Assembly (NCBI GenBank): GCA_900762015.1
Contig: CAAFEX010000107.1
Coordinates: forward strand, 1-39,558
DNA: 39,558 bases
Source of the DNA: an uncultured Collinsella sp.
Lineage (GTDB): Bacteria > Actinomycetota > Coriobacteriia > Coriobacteriales > Coriobacteriaceae
Direction: 5' to 3'
Below, one piece after another: positions 1-7,488 of this stretch (positions are counted from its first letter, which is position 1; every line of letters starts with the position of its first letter). The position numbers and the translations under genes were made by a program. Under the pieces are notes generated by a model. The model saw nothing but the letters and a program-made list of their open reading frames with translations, was not told where the DNA came from and did no database searches.

Positions 1-14
1 CTCTTCTTGGGGCA
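1..14 (-). CDS. possible 5' end of a gene leaving the window on the left
   Basis: On the minus strand an ATG at 14-12 opens a frame reading Met-Pro-Gln-Glu into the window edge. GGAAGG and AAAGG, purine-rich sites able to act as ribosome binding sites, lie just upstream. Only four codons are visible, so no product can be named. It may be chance. Confidence 0.22.
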
Positions 15-92
15 TCGCCTTTCCTTCCATTCGTCACCTTCATTACTCCAACGACGAATTCTAGGCGGTGTCCCCTCCCTTTCAAGAAAGAG

Positions 93-118
93 AAGAGGCG
101 GGGCATGCCCCGCCTCTT
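93..118 (-). terminator. terminator downstream of tatD
   Basis: This is a perfect 26-bp GC-rich palindrome (AAGAGGCGGGGC and its complement, no loop). Read on the minus strand it is followed by the T-rich stretch CTCTTTCTT. It sits about 65 nt after the tatD stop codon. The rest of 1-181 holds nothing else I can support. Confidence 0.6.
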
Positions 119-181
119 ACACCACATCTCTGCGCGCTACCTGCAACAGTACTCATATTTGGCATTTTTTGCCCACCGGGG

Positions 182-964
182 CTAGCGAAGGTCAAAAACA
201 GAGTGCGCATTTGCTAAAACTGCCGACTCGATGCACTCTGCGTCGCGGTTTTTGAGTGAGGCGATGCGTTCTGAGGTCCATGTGAGCGATCTGATAAGCG
301 ACTGTGCGCTTGTTTCGGTGTTTGCCTCCGCCGGCGCATCGGTCTCGAGCAGTAAACGATCGAGTGGGATCTGTCGGGCGTATTCGCGACCGCGCTTGGT
401 GGCGAGCATCCGCTCGTTCACGGAAAAATAACAGCCCGCATTACGCGCGCGGACGAGTTCGTCCGAAGTACCGCTAAACCAGTGGAAGATGATAGCGGGG
501 GAGTCGGGGTTTGGGATGAGTAGTCCATGCGATTCGAGGACGTCCAGTACGGCTCCTGCCGAACGAACGTCGTGAATTGATATCACACGCCCGGTAAGAG
601 GATGTTGCGCGAGAGCCTCGCAGAGCCGGTCAAGTGCCTGTGTTTGCAGCGGCTCGCTTCCGGCAAAGCGCGCGGAAAAGTCGAGTCCCACCTCGCCGAT
701 GTAGCGCTCTTGGGCTGCAACTTCGCAAAGCAGATTGATTTCGGCAGGACCGCAGCGGCTGTCGGCAAGCCACCAGGGGTGAAGCCCAATGCCGGCGATG
801 ATGTCTGGTTGGCGATGGGCGCGCTCGTTTGCGGCCGAAAAGTCACGTGGATCGACGCCGCAATCAAATAGGCCCAAGCCCAGTGCCGTCGCCTCATCGG
901 CAACGGCGTCCGGGTGAGCCATCAAATCAAGATGGCAGTGTGCATCAAATAACCGGGGCTCCAT
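182..964 (-). CDS. tatD: TatD family metal-dependent hydrolase
   Basis: This is a 260-residue protein, the usual length for TatD-type hydrolases, which are cytoplasmic TIM-barrel metalloenzymes with 3'-5' exonuclease or DNase activity in characterised members. The metal-binding pattern is visible in order: DAHCH near residue 8, GEVGLDF near 90, the SIHD histidine near 130, FHWFSG near 160 and LLLETDAP near 205. The ATG has GGAG 9 nt upstream. It starts 14 nt after the tcdA stop, so the two genes are probably co-transcribed from the tcdA promoter. The sequence is divergent from E. coli TatD, so the substrate is not certain, but the family call is firm. Confidence 0.85.
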   Translation of the reverse strand: MEPRLFDAHCHLDLMAHPDAVADEATALGLGLFDCGVDPRDFSAANERAHRQPDIIAGIGLHPWWLADSRCGPAEINLLCEVAAQERYIGEVGLDFSARFAGSEPLQTQALDRLCEALAQHPLTGRVISIHDVRSAGAVLDVLESHGLLIPNPDSPAIIFHWFSGTSDELVRARNAGCYFSVNERMLATKRGREYARQIPLDRLLLETDAPAEANTETSAQSLIRSLTWTSERIASLKNRDAECIESAVLANAHSVFDLR

Positions 965-978
965 CTCGGCGCGCTCCG

Positions 979-1773
979 CTAGTCCAGGCGCTGGCCGTCG
1001 GCGCGCACGCGCTCGGTGCCGCGGCCACTGATCCGGCGGATAACCTCGCCGGCAATCATCTGACCCATGATGGGCGGCATAAAACTGGCGGTGCCCAACT
1101 CGGTGCGCTCGTGGATATTGGAAGGGTCGCGGGGCTGTGTCTTAACCGATTCCTCGCAGCTAAACAGTACATGTAGGCTCTTGATGCCGCGCTTCTTACA
1201 TTCTTTGCGCATGATGCGGCTCATGGGGTCACGTACCGTATCGAAAATGTCGGCAAAGCGGAGGCACTCGGGATGGAGCTTGTTGGCCCCGCCCATGGAG
1301 CTAGCCAAACGAATGCCGTGGTCCTGAGCATATTTGGCAATGGTGAGCTTGGCTGAGATGGTGTCGATGGCGTCGACGACGTAGTCGAGCTTGCCACCCG
1401 TCTGCTCCAAAACGCTCGCGAAGAAATCGTCGATGTTGTCGCTCAGCAGGTATTCGGTGCGCTTGATAACGGTGGCGGCGGGATTGATATCGCGAATCAT
1501 GGCATCCATCACGTCCACTTTGCGCTTGCCGATGGTGCTGTGAAAGGCGATGGCCTGGCGATTGATATTGCTGGGCGCGATGATGTCCTTGTCCAGAATG
1601 ACGAAATGACCAATGCCGCCGCGGGCGAGTGCCTCGCAGCAGTTGGAGCCCACGCCTCCGCAGCCGAGCACCAACACCGTAGCATCGGCGAGCTTATCGA
1701 GTGCCTCGCGGCCCATGATGATCTCGAGCTTGGTGTCGCGTGTCTCGACGAGAGCGGCAGTGGTTTCGGTCAT
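979..1773 (-). CDS. tcdA: tRNA threonylcarbamoyladenosine dehydratase (ThiF/E1-like)
   Basis: This 264-residue protein belongs to the ThiF/MoeB/E1 superfamily. Enzymes of the TcdA (CsdL) subgroup use ATP to cyclise t6A37 in ANN-decoding tRNAs to ct6A. The nucleotide-binding loop GCGGVGSN (about residues 37-44), the LDKD motif ending the second strand and the N-x-NRQ segment (about 69-73) match the family. The C-terminal region carries the SxMGGANK and SCEESV segments seen in TcdA. Two in-frame ATGs lie 6 nt apart. I chose the second because GGAGG is then 6 nt upstream, whereas it abuts the first. It precedes tatD in a two-gene unit. Confidence 0.85.
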   Translation of the reverse strand: MTETTAALVETRDTKLEIIMGREALDKLADATVLVLGCGGVGSNCCEALARGGIGHFVILDKDIIAPSNINRQAIAFHSTIGKRKVDVMDAMIRDINPAATVIKRTEYLLSDNIDDFFASVLEQTGGKLDYVVDAIDTISAKLTIAKYAQDHGIRLASSMGGANKLHPECLRFADIFDTVRDPMSRIMRKECKKRGIKSLHVLFSCEESVKTQPRDPSNIHERTELGTASFMPPIMGQMIAGEVIRRISGRGTERVRADGQRLD

Positions 1774-1817
1774 AGACATCCTCCGATGGGGAAGCGAATC
1801 GTGTTTTAGCTATCGCC

Positions 1818-1823
1818 ATTATA
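1818..1823 (-). promoter_or_regulatory. -10 box for the tcdA-tatD unit
   Basis: The minus strand reads TATAAT here, a perfect -10 hexamer about 45 nt upstream of the tcdA start. No good -35 box is visible at 16-18 nt spacing. Confidence 0.45.
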
Positions 1824-1952
1824 GGTGTTATCGCGATTCCATTTGAGCCCTTGGGCTTGTTGAAATGGGATCGGGGCTCGCATAAGATTGAAGCAGATGG
1901 CACCCGTTGCAGCGGGTTGGCCAACTCCAAAACACGTTTGTAGCGTGAGAAG

Positions 1953-1990
1953 TGGCCGTCTTCGCATTACGCGGAGGCGGCTATTTTTTT
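1953..1990 (+). terminator. orphan intrinsic terminator
   Basis: A 13-bp stem with some G-T pairs (TGGCCGTCTTCGC with GCGGAGGCGGCTA), a 5-nt loop and seven T residues make a textbook plus-strand terminator. No plus-strand gene precedes it in the window, since tatD and tcdA both run the other way. It either ends an unannotated RNA from about 1800-1950 or insulates the sdpR promoter just downstream. Confidence 0.6.
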
Positions 1991-2000
1991 GAGTACAAGA

Positions 2001-2038
2001 TTAGATAGTTAGACAAACATCTAAATATCGAGTATAGT
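2001..2038 (+). promoter_or_regulatory. promoter and operator of the sdpRI-like operon
   Basis: A -10 box TATAGT (2033-2038) lies 18 nt after TTAGAC (2009-2014). The inverted repeat TTAGA-N6-TCTAA (2009-2024) covers the -35 region, and a wider TTAGAT/ATCTAA pair spans 2001-2024. Small ArsR regulators bind this kind of site, so autorepression by the first gene is the likely control. Confidence 0.6.
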
Positions 2039-2072
2039 GTGCGCGTCATGAGAGATGATGAGAGGAGGTCTT

Positions 2073-2351
2073 ATGCCGGGAGAGGGTTTTAAGGCGCTTG
2101 CCGATCCAACGCGACGGCGCATTTTGGAGTTGCTGCGCGAGGGCAATTGCACGGCGGGGGAGCTTGCCGAGCATTTCGATATCAGTAAGCCGTCGCTGAG
2201 CCATCACTTGGCGACGCTCAAAAACGCCGGGTTGGTGACCGACGAGCGCCATGGCCAAAACATCGTATACAGCTTAAACACCACCGTCATGCAGGATTTG
2301 ATTGGCTGGTTTATGGGTTTTACAAACACGGAAGGTGATAAGGATGAATAA
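2073..2351 (+). CDS. ArsR-family transcriptional repressor, SdpR-like
   Basis: This is a 92-residue winged helix-turn-helix protein. It opens with FKALADPTRRRILELL, the standard first helix of ArsR regulators, followed by GNCTAGELAEHF and the recognition helix SKPSLSHHLATLKNAGLV. There are no cysteine pairs of the ArsR metal-sensing type, which fits SdpR-like autorepressors rather than metal sensors. I chose the ATG at 2073 because AGGAGG lies 5 nt upstream; the two ATGs 15-18 nt earlier have no such site. The stop overlaps the start of the SdpI-like gene by 8 nt, implying translational coupling. An inverted repeat in the promoter is the probable operator. Confidence 0.85.
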   Translation: MPGEGFKALADPTRRRILELLREGNCTAGELAEHFDISKPSLSHHLATLKNAGLVTDERHGQNIVYSLNTTVMQDLIGWFMGFTNTEGDKDE

Positions 2352-3048
2352 CGAAAACAAGGGCATTCACCCCACGGGGGTATCGTCGCGCGTGTGGATT
2401 GCGCTGGTCGCTCTGTGCGTCGCCAATGTCGTAGCGCACCTCATGGTGATGCCGAGCTTGCCTGCGCAGATTCCCACGCACTGGGGCGCGAACGGCGCCG
2501 TCGACGGTTGGGGTCCTAGCTGGATGGCCTCCGCGCTCGGCGTGCTGCCTCTGGCGCTTCTCGCAATGTTCTGCGTGGTGCCGCGCATCGACCCCAAAGG
2601 TGAGGCATATCGAACCTCGGGCAAGTTCTACCAGGGCTTCGTAATCGCCTTCACCTTGTTCATGTGCGCCATAAGCTGGCTGGGAGAGCTTACGGTCTGG
2701 GGCGTGGTGCCGGCGGTCGGTTCGGTTAACGTGCTGATTTCCGGTGTTGTCGGTTTGCTGTTCATCGGCGTAGGCAACTACTTGCCGCGTGTGAAGCAGA
2801 ACTATACGCTCGGTATCAAGACACCCTGGGCGCTTGCCGATCCCGAGAACTGGCGTCGTACGCAGCGTTTTGGCGGCGCCTGCTTTATGGTACTGGGTAT
2901 TGGCCTGATTGTGATGGGCGTGGCAGGCAGCGTGCTTTCGAGTGAAGTCGTCGCCGCGGTGATTGCGGTTCTGGCGTTTGGTTCGGTTGGAGCCGTCTAC
3001 GTCTACTCGTATCTGTTGTGGCTCAAATCGCAGCGAGCCGCTCGTTAA
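2344..3048 (+). CDS. SdpI-family membrane protein
   Basis: This is a 234-residue polytopic membrane protein. The N-terminal DUF1648-type segment includes LPAQIPTHWGANGAVDGWG (about residues 37-55), the signature of SdpI relatives. The C-terminal half contains VGNYLPRVKQNYTLGIKTPW, the SdpI-domain core. Six or seven hydrophobic helices are visible. In Bacillus subtilis SdpI gives immunity to the SDP toxin and sequesters SdpR at the membrane; here no toxin gene is nearby, so only the regulator-plus-membrane-protein module is conserved. The ATG at 2344 has GGTGATAAGG upstream and overlaps the regulator stop codon. The function beyond the family is unknown. Confidence 0.8.
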   Translation: MNNENKGIHPTGVSSRVWIALVALCVANVVAHLMVMPSLPAQIPTHWGANGAVDGWGPSWMASALGVLPLALLAMFCVVPRIDPKGEAYRTSGKFYQGFVIAFTLFMCAISWLGELTVWGVVPAVGSVNVLISGVVGLLFIGVGNYLPRVKQNYTLGIKTPWALADPENWRRTQRFGGACFMVLGIGLIVMGVAGSVLSSEVVAAVIAVLAFGSVGAVYVYSYLLWLKSQRAAR

Positions 3049-3114
3049 GGTTGCGGAAAACTAGCGTACGCAGTTCATAGTATGTTCCGGGGGACTTTTC
3101 CCAGGTAGTATTAG

Positions 3115-3144
3115 GGGGTGTGGGCAACCATGCCCCTTTTTATT
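3115..3144 (+). terminator. terminator after the sdpRI-like operon
   Basis: A 9-bp stem (GGGGTGTGG with CCATGCCCC, two G-T pairs), a GCAA loop and TTTTTATT follow the SdpI-like stop codon by about 65 nt. Confidence 0.65.
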
Positions 3145-3159
3145 AGAACGCGCGAACTG

Positions 3160-3187
3160 CCTCTCCGCTTTTTCCAAAACGGAGAGG
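3160..3187 (+). other. hairpin in the ettA leader
   Basis: CCTCTCCG and CGGAGAGG pair around a 12-nt loop, ending about 33 nt before the ettA start. There is no T tract, so this is a leader structure rather than a terminator. A regulatory role is unproven. Confidence 0.4.
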
Positions 3188-3219
3188 GGGAGAAGATTTC
3201 CGCAGCTAGATAAGGAGAA

Positions 3220-4905
3220 ATGACTGTGGCGGAGTTCATTTATCAGATGTATCAGGCTCGCAAGGCCCATGGCGACAAGGTGATCCTTGACGACGTGACC
3301 CTGAGCTTCTACCCCGGTGCCAAGATCGGCGTCGTGGGCCCCAACGGTATGGGCAAGTCGACCCTGCTCAAGATCATGGCCGGCATCGAGGAGGTCTCCA
3401 ACGGCGATGCCAAGCTCACCCCCGGCTACACCGTGGGCATCCTGCAGCAGGAGCCGCCGCTCGACGACGACAAGACCGTCATCGAGAACGTGCGCATGGC
3501 GTTTGGCGACATGATTGCCAAGGTCGATCGCTTCAACAAGATCGGCGAGGAGATGTGCGACCCGGACTGCGACATGGACGCCCTCATGGCCGAGATGGGC
3601 AAGCTCCAGGACGAGATTGACGCCGCTGATGGCTGGGATATCGATTCCAAGCTCGGCCAGGCCATGGACGCCCTGCAGCTGCCCGATTCCGACATGCCGG
3701 TCAACGTGCTTTCCGGCGGCGAGCGCCGTCGCGTGGCCCTGTGCAAGCTGCTGCTCGAGGCTCCCGACCTGCTGCTGCTTGACGAGCCCACAAACCACCT
3801 GGACGCTGAGTCGATCCTGTGGCTCGAGCACTTCCTTCACAACTACCAGGGCGCGGTGCTTGCCGTCACGCACGATCGCTACTTCCTGGATAACGTTGCC
3901 GAGTGGATCTGCGAGGTCGACCGCGGTCACCTTTATCCCTACAAGGGCAACTACTCCACGTATCTGGAGACCAAGGCCGCCCGTATCGAGGCGCAGGGCA
4001 ACCGCGACGCCAAGCTCGCCAAGCGCATGGAGGCCGAGCTCGAGTGGGTACGCAGTTCGCCCAAGGCTCGCCAGGCCAAGAACAAGGCTCGTCTGGCTCG
4101 CTACGAGGAGATGGAGGCCGAGGCCCGCGCAAGCCAGAAGCTCGACTGGACCGATATCCGCATTCCCGTTGGACCGCGTTTGGGTAACAAGGTGCTCGAG
4201 GCCCATCACCTGCACAAGGAATTCGACGGTCGCGTGCTCATCGACGACCTTTCTTTCACCCTGCCGCGTAACGGCATCGTGGGCGTCATCGGCCCCAACG
4301 GTGTGGGCAAGACTACGCTCTTCAAGACCATCGTGGGCCTGGAGCCGCTGACTTCGGGCGAGCTCGAGGTGGGCGAGACCGTCAAGATCTCCTATGTCGA
4401 TCAGAACCGTTCTGGCATCGATCCCGATAAGAACCTGTGGGAGGTCGTCTCGGATGGCCTGGACCACATGATGGTCGGCGAGACCGAGGTCCCCAGCCGC
4501 GCGTACGTGGCGAGCTTTGGCTTTAAGGGCCAGGACCAGCAGAAGCGCGCTGGCGTACTCTCCGGTGGTGAGCGCAATCGTCTGAACCTGGCGCTCACGC
4601 TCAAGCAGGGCGGCAACCTGCTGCTCCTCGACGAGCCCACGAACGATCTCGACGTCGAGACGCTGTCCTCACTCGAAGCGGCGCTGCTCGAGTTCCCGGG
4701 CTGCTCGGTGGTCATTAGCCACGACCGTATGTTCCTGGACCGCGTCGCCACACACATTCTGGCGTGGGAGGGCACCGACGAGAATCCGGGCAACTGGTAT
4801 TGGTTCGAGGGCAACTTCGAAGCCTATCAGGCCAATCGCATCGAGCGCCTGGGCGAGGACGCGGCCCAGCCGCATCGTATTCACCGCAAGCTGACGCGCG
4901 ACTAG
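3220..4905 (+). CDS. ettA: energy-dependent translational throttle protein EttA (ABC-F)
   Basis: This is a 561-residue soluble protein with two ABC ATPase domains and no membrane segments, close to E. coli EttA (555). Walker A motifs are GPNGMGKST (about residue 41) and GPNGVGKTT (about 359). The signatures are LSGGERRRVAL and LSGGERNRLNL, and the Walker B motifs are LLLLDEPTNHLD and LLLLDEPTNDLD. The first domain carries the EttA arm, and the charged linker KARQAKNKARLARYEEM joins the domains. EttA binds the ribosomal E site and gates the first elongation step according to the ATP/ADP ratio. AAGGAG precedes the ATG by 4 nt. The codon bias is strong, consistent with high expression. Confidence 0.93.
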   Translation: MTVAEFIYQMYQARKAHGDKVILDDVTLSFYPGAKIGVVGPNGMGKSTLLKIMAGIEEVSNGDAKLTPGYTVGILQQEPPLDDDKTVIENVRMAFGDMIAKVDRFNKIGEEMCDPDCDMDALMAEMGKLQDEIDAADGWDIDSKLGQAMDALQLPDSDMPVNVLSGGERRRVALCKLLLEAPDLLLLDEPTNHLDAESILWLEHFLHNYQGAVLAVTHDRYFLDNVAEWICEVDRGHLYPYKGNYSTYLETKAARIEAQGNRDAKLAKRMEAELEWVRSSPKARQAKNKARLARYEEMEAEARASQKLDWTDIRIPVGPRLGNKVLEAHHLHKEFDGRVLIDDLSFTLPRNGIVGVIGPNGVGKTTLFKTIVGLEPLTSGELEVGETVKISYVDQNRSGIDPDKNLWEVVSDGLDHMMVGETEVPSRAYVASFGFKGQDQQKRAGVLSGGERNRLNLALTLKQGGNLLLLDEPTNDLDVETLSSLEAALLEFPGCSVVISHDRMFLDRVATHILAWEGTDENPGNWYWFEGNFEAYQANRIERLGEDAAQPHRIHRKLTRD

Positions 4906-4908
4906 ATT

Positions 4909-4935
4909 GTTACGCGGTTTTCCAAACCGCGTAAC
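4909..4935. repeat. hairpin repeat B, copy 1
   Basis: GTTACGCGGTTT and AAACCGCGTAAC form a perfect 12-bp stem with a 3-nt loop, 4 nt after the ettA stop. The same arms recur at 14719-14746, in both cases next to a repeat A element. Confidence 0.7.
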
Positions 4936-4948
4936 TGCTCGACGCTGC

Positions 4949-5048
4949 GCGGGCCGCAAACACCCCATCTTGCCGTTCAAGCCGTCGCTCGCGTACCGAA
5001 GTACGCGTCGCTCCTCTTTCACGGCAACCTGGGGCACTTGCGGCCCGC
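4949..5048 (-). repeat. structured repeat A, copy 1
   Basis: This is a roughly 100-nt nested inverted repeat between the converging ettA and 5120-6385 genes. The outer stem is GCGGGCCGCAA/TTGCGGCCCGC, then CCCCA/TGGGG, then TTGCCGT/ACGGCAA. The innermost hairpin is GCGTAC-CGAA-GTACGC. Read on the minus strand it shares the core GAAAGAGGAGCGA..CGTACTTCGGTACGCGAG with copies at 14608-14705 and 30894-30994, while the stem sequences differ. Confidence 0.75.
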
Positions 5049-5079
5049 TCGCTGTTGGTTACGCAACATCAACAAATAT

Positions 5080-5115
5080 AAACGGCTCAAATCCTGATTT
5101 GGATTTGAGCCGTTT
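5080..5115 (-). terminator. terminator of the 5120-6385 gene
   Basis: A 15-bp perfect stem (AAACGGCTCAAATCC and its complement) with a 6-nt loop begins 4 nt past the minus-strand stop codon. A moderately T-rich tail follows on the minus strand. Confidence 0.65.
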
Positions 5116-5119
5116 GTCG

Positions 5120-6385
5120 TTACTGATCGGGTTCTTCGACCTTGTCGATGGCCCAGGCGGCTCCGAGACCGCCGGCGGTGTTGCGGCGGATGCGCACGGC
5201 AACCTCGCGGCGCTCGCCGGCCTGCGTGTAGCGCAGGGGGAAGCTTGCGCGGTTTCGCGCGGCCTCGATGGTACCGCGCTCGCGGGCGATCCAGTAGTAC
5301 TCGCCGACAATGCCGAGGGTATCGGCGCCGTAGGGGAGATAGGTCGACAGTTGGTGCAGGAGCGGGCCGGGGCAGAAGACTTCGGTTGCGAAATCGATGG
5401 GGAAGTCCTCGGGAATGGCGGGCGCTGCGGGCGCGGGGACCGGAGCCGGTACAGGTGCGGATGTGGACTCGATGACGGGTACAGACTCAGGCACCGGTTC
5501 CGGATTAACTGCGGAATCTGTCGGTTCCACGGAGACGGATGTGTCTTCAGTCTCGGTTTTGGCATCGGCTTCTGGGGCGTCCTCCGCCTCGATAGACGGC
5601 TTTGCCTCGATGGGCGTGGATGCCATGGTGGTGATGCCGGCGTTGGCGTTCTCGGGGTCATAGACGACCGTGAGCGAGATGGCGGGCTGCGGCGTCTCGG
5701 GCTCCGGCGCCGACTCGGTAGCGCCTTGATCGGCGGGCTCGTCGGACTGGTCGTCCTCGGCCTCGTTGCCAAAGACATCGCTGTTTTGGAACGCAAGCGT
5801 CTCGGGCTGGTCAGCGGCTTCTTCGGTTGTCGACTTGGGAGCCTCGTTGAGCTCCACAGTGGCTTCCTGCTCGGATATGACTTCGAGATCGGTCGTGGCG
5901 GCGATTTCGGCTTCGGCTTCTGCCGTTACCTCAATAGCGACTTCGATCTCTGCCTCGGGCTCGGGTTCCGGCGCGGCTTCAACCATGGCTTCGGGCTCGG
6001 GACGCTTAACGTGCTTGGGACGCACGGCCTTGAGGTCCTTTTCGCCGCGCTTTTTCTTTTTGTAGGACTGCTTGGCTCCCTTGGCTGCCTTGGGCTTGTC
6101 CTCGCCCTTGGCAAGGGCGGCATCCCAAGCCTCGTTGGCGATGACGGTGGCATACAGGCGACCGCCCTTAAAGACGGTCAGCTTAATGCAGTCGTCGAGC
6201 TCCTCGAGCAGCTCACGCGTGGACTCAAAGCCCAGGTCATAAGCGGTCATGTCGCCGGCGGCGAGCGCCTCCTCGACCTGTGTCATAAACGTTTGCTTGC
6301 CGCACCCAATCGCGTCGCGCAGCAGGCGATACAGATAGATGTGGTTGCCCAGCGAAAGCGTGGGCCTAACTATTGTCTTGCTCAT
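5120..6385 (-). CDS. hypothetical protein with long acidic Pro/Glu/Ala linker
   Basis: I do not recognise this 421-residue protein by name. Residues 1-95 form a folded N-terminal domain containing AYDLGFESTRELLEEL and IKLTVFKGGRLYATV, which loosely resembles LOTUS/OST-HTH winged-helix domains (a weak guess). A Lys-rich patch (KQSYKKKKRGEKDLK, about 110-125) is followed by about 200 residues rich in Glu, Ala, Pro, Thr and Ser with no hydrophobic segment. A second folded domain of about 95 residues ends the protein (EDFPIDFATEVFCPGP to the end). There is no signal peptide, so it is probably cytoplasmic. I chose the ATG at 6385 because AGGAG lies 8 nt upstream; an earlier in-frame start has no such site. 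It is probably monocistronic, with terminators on both sides. Confidence 0.75.
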   Translation of the reverse strand: MSKTIVRPTLSLGNHIYLYRLLRDAIGCGKQTFMTQVEEALAAGDMTAYDLGFESTRELLEELDDCIKLTVFKGGRLYATVIANEAWDAALAKGEDKPKAAKGAKQSYKKKKRGEKDLKAVRPKHVKRPEPEAMVEAAPEPEPEAEIEVAIEVTAEAEAEIAATTDLEVISEQEATVELNEAPKSTTEEAADQPETLAFQNSDVFGNEAEDDQSDEPADQGATESAPEPETPQPAISLTVVYDPENANAGITTMASTPIEAKPSIEAEDAPEADAKTETEDTSVSVEPTDSAVNPEPVPESVPVIESTSAPVPAPVPAPAAPAIPEDFPIDFATEVFCPGPLLHQLSTYLPYGADTLGIVGEYYWIARERGTIEAARNRASFPLRYTQAGERREVAVRIRRNTAGGLGAAWAIDKVEEPDQ

Positions 6386-6457
6386 GGCAAATCTCCTCTT
6401 TACACATGTAAAGCATCTTACCATCGCATAGCGTTCGCCATGGCGGCGCCCAAGGCA

Positions 6458-6491
6458 AACGGGCGCGAACCGCTTTCGATTCGCGCCCGTT
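6458..6491 (-). terminator. terminator of the 6526-7488 gene
   Basis: AACGGGCGCGAA and TTCGCGCCCGTT form a 12-bp stem with a 10-nt loop, 35 nt past the minus-strand stop codon. The T tract is weak (TTTGCCTT). Confidence 0.5.
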
Positions 6492-6525
6492 GTACAGGTC
6501 GGTTATCTATGAGAGGCAAATGTAC

Positions 6526-7488
6526 TTAGTTGCCCGATGCCGTGCCTTGGCTCGAGTTGTCAGATGCCGTGCCGGACGCGGTTCCACTCGAGCTGTTCGA
6601 GCTGTTGGTGTTGCTACTGTCTGCTGCGCCCGTTCCCGACGTGGTGTCGCTCGTCTGGCCTCCCGTGTTCGGCTGTGAACCGTCAGTCGTTTGGCTTGAG
6701 TCGGTCGTGCCGGACGGCGTGCCACTGTTGGCCGTAGAGGAATCGGTGCCCTGCGATTGGTTTTGGGTGTTCGAGGACGAATCGGTAGAGGTAGAACTGT
6801 CTTGCGTGCCGTCCGCCTGTGCCTGCTGATCTTGCGACTGGGTGTTGCCATTTGCATCGCTCTCGGTCGTGTGCGACGAAAGGATTGGCTCGGGGCGCTC
6901 GCCCAGACCCTCACCGGCGGTGGTGATAAGGATGGCGCCGGCGCAGGCGATGACCGCGACGATGGCGATGGCGATCGAGAAGATGATGACCTTCTTTTGC
7001 GTCTGGCTGCGCTCTGCCGCCGCCTTGGCACGCAAGCTGTTGGGGGCAACGCGCGCCGTGGTCGCGCGCCCAGCAACCTGGCGCATCTCCTGCGTAGTCG
7101 CGGCGCCGCCCAGGTGCTCCTCGGCATTAAGCTCAACGGGCTCATAGGCGCCGGCGGGGTAGTCGACGTCGGCGTGCGTACCTTTGAGGGCTTTGGCGCT
7201 GGCAGAGATAAAGTGGCGGTAGACCTGCGAGGACACAACGGTGATGACCGAGCTCACGGCAGCACCAATTACTGAACCAGCGATACCAATCTTGGAGGCA
7301 AGCGCGACGCTCGTGGCGGCGGCTGCGGCGCCGGCAATGATCTGAGGAATGGAAATGTCATCGAACAGGCCTTTTTTGGGCGCGATGGCCATGGTCTGTC
7401 CGATGGAATGGTTCTCGTGCACGCCGTTGTTGAGCGATGCCGGCGTCATGACGCGCGTGCGCGGCGCGTCGGTGTACTTGGTTGTCAT
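6526..7488 (-). CDS. hypothetical membrane protein with Ser/Thr-rich tail
   Basis: This is a 320-residue protein of unknown function. An N-terminal region of about 45 residues is followed by a small-residue-rich hydrophobic stretch (IIAGAAAAATSVALASKIGIAG and beyond, about 50-85). A polar stretch comes next, then a clear transmembrane helix (VIIFSIAIAIVAVIACAGAILI, about 170-191). The last 115 residues are almost only Ser, Thr, Gly, Asn, Gln and Asp. Such tails are typical of exposed, possibly glycosylated surface regions. No LPXTG motif or catalytic motif is seen. I chose the ATG at 7488 because GGAGG lies 7 nt upstream. Confidence 0.7.
   Translation of the reverse strand: MTTKYTDAPRTRVMTPASLNNGVHENHSIGQTMAIAPKKGLFDDISIPQIIAGAAAAATSVALASKIGIAGSVIGAAVSSVITVVSSQVYRHFISASAKALKGTHADVDYPAGAYEPVELNAEEHLGGAATTQEMRQVAGRATTARVAPNSLRAKAAAERSQTQKKVIIFSIAIAIVAVIACAGAILITTAGEGLGERPEPILSSHTTESDANGNTQSQDQQAQADGTQDSSTSTDSSSNTQNQSQGTDSSTANSGTPSGTTDSSQTTDGSQPNTGGQTSDTTSGTGAADSSNTNSSNSSSGTASGTASDNSSQGTASGN

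Noticed and set aside
4907..6529. A 540-residue plus-strand open frame rich in Gly, Leu and Arg
   Set aside because: It runs opposite to the well-supported hypothetical gene and crosses two terminators and a repeat. Its composition is what a GC-rich antisense frame gives, and no family pattern or ribosome binding site is present.
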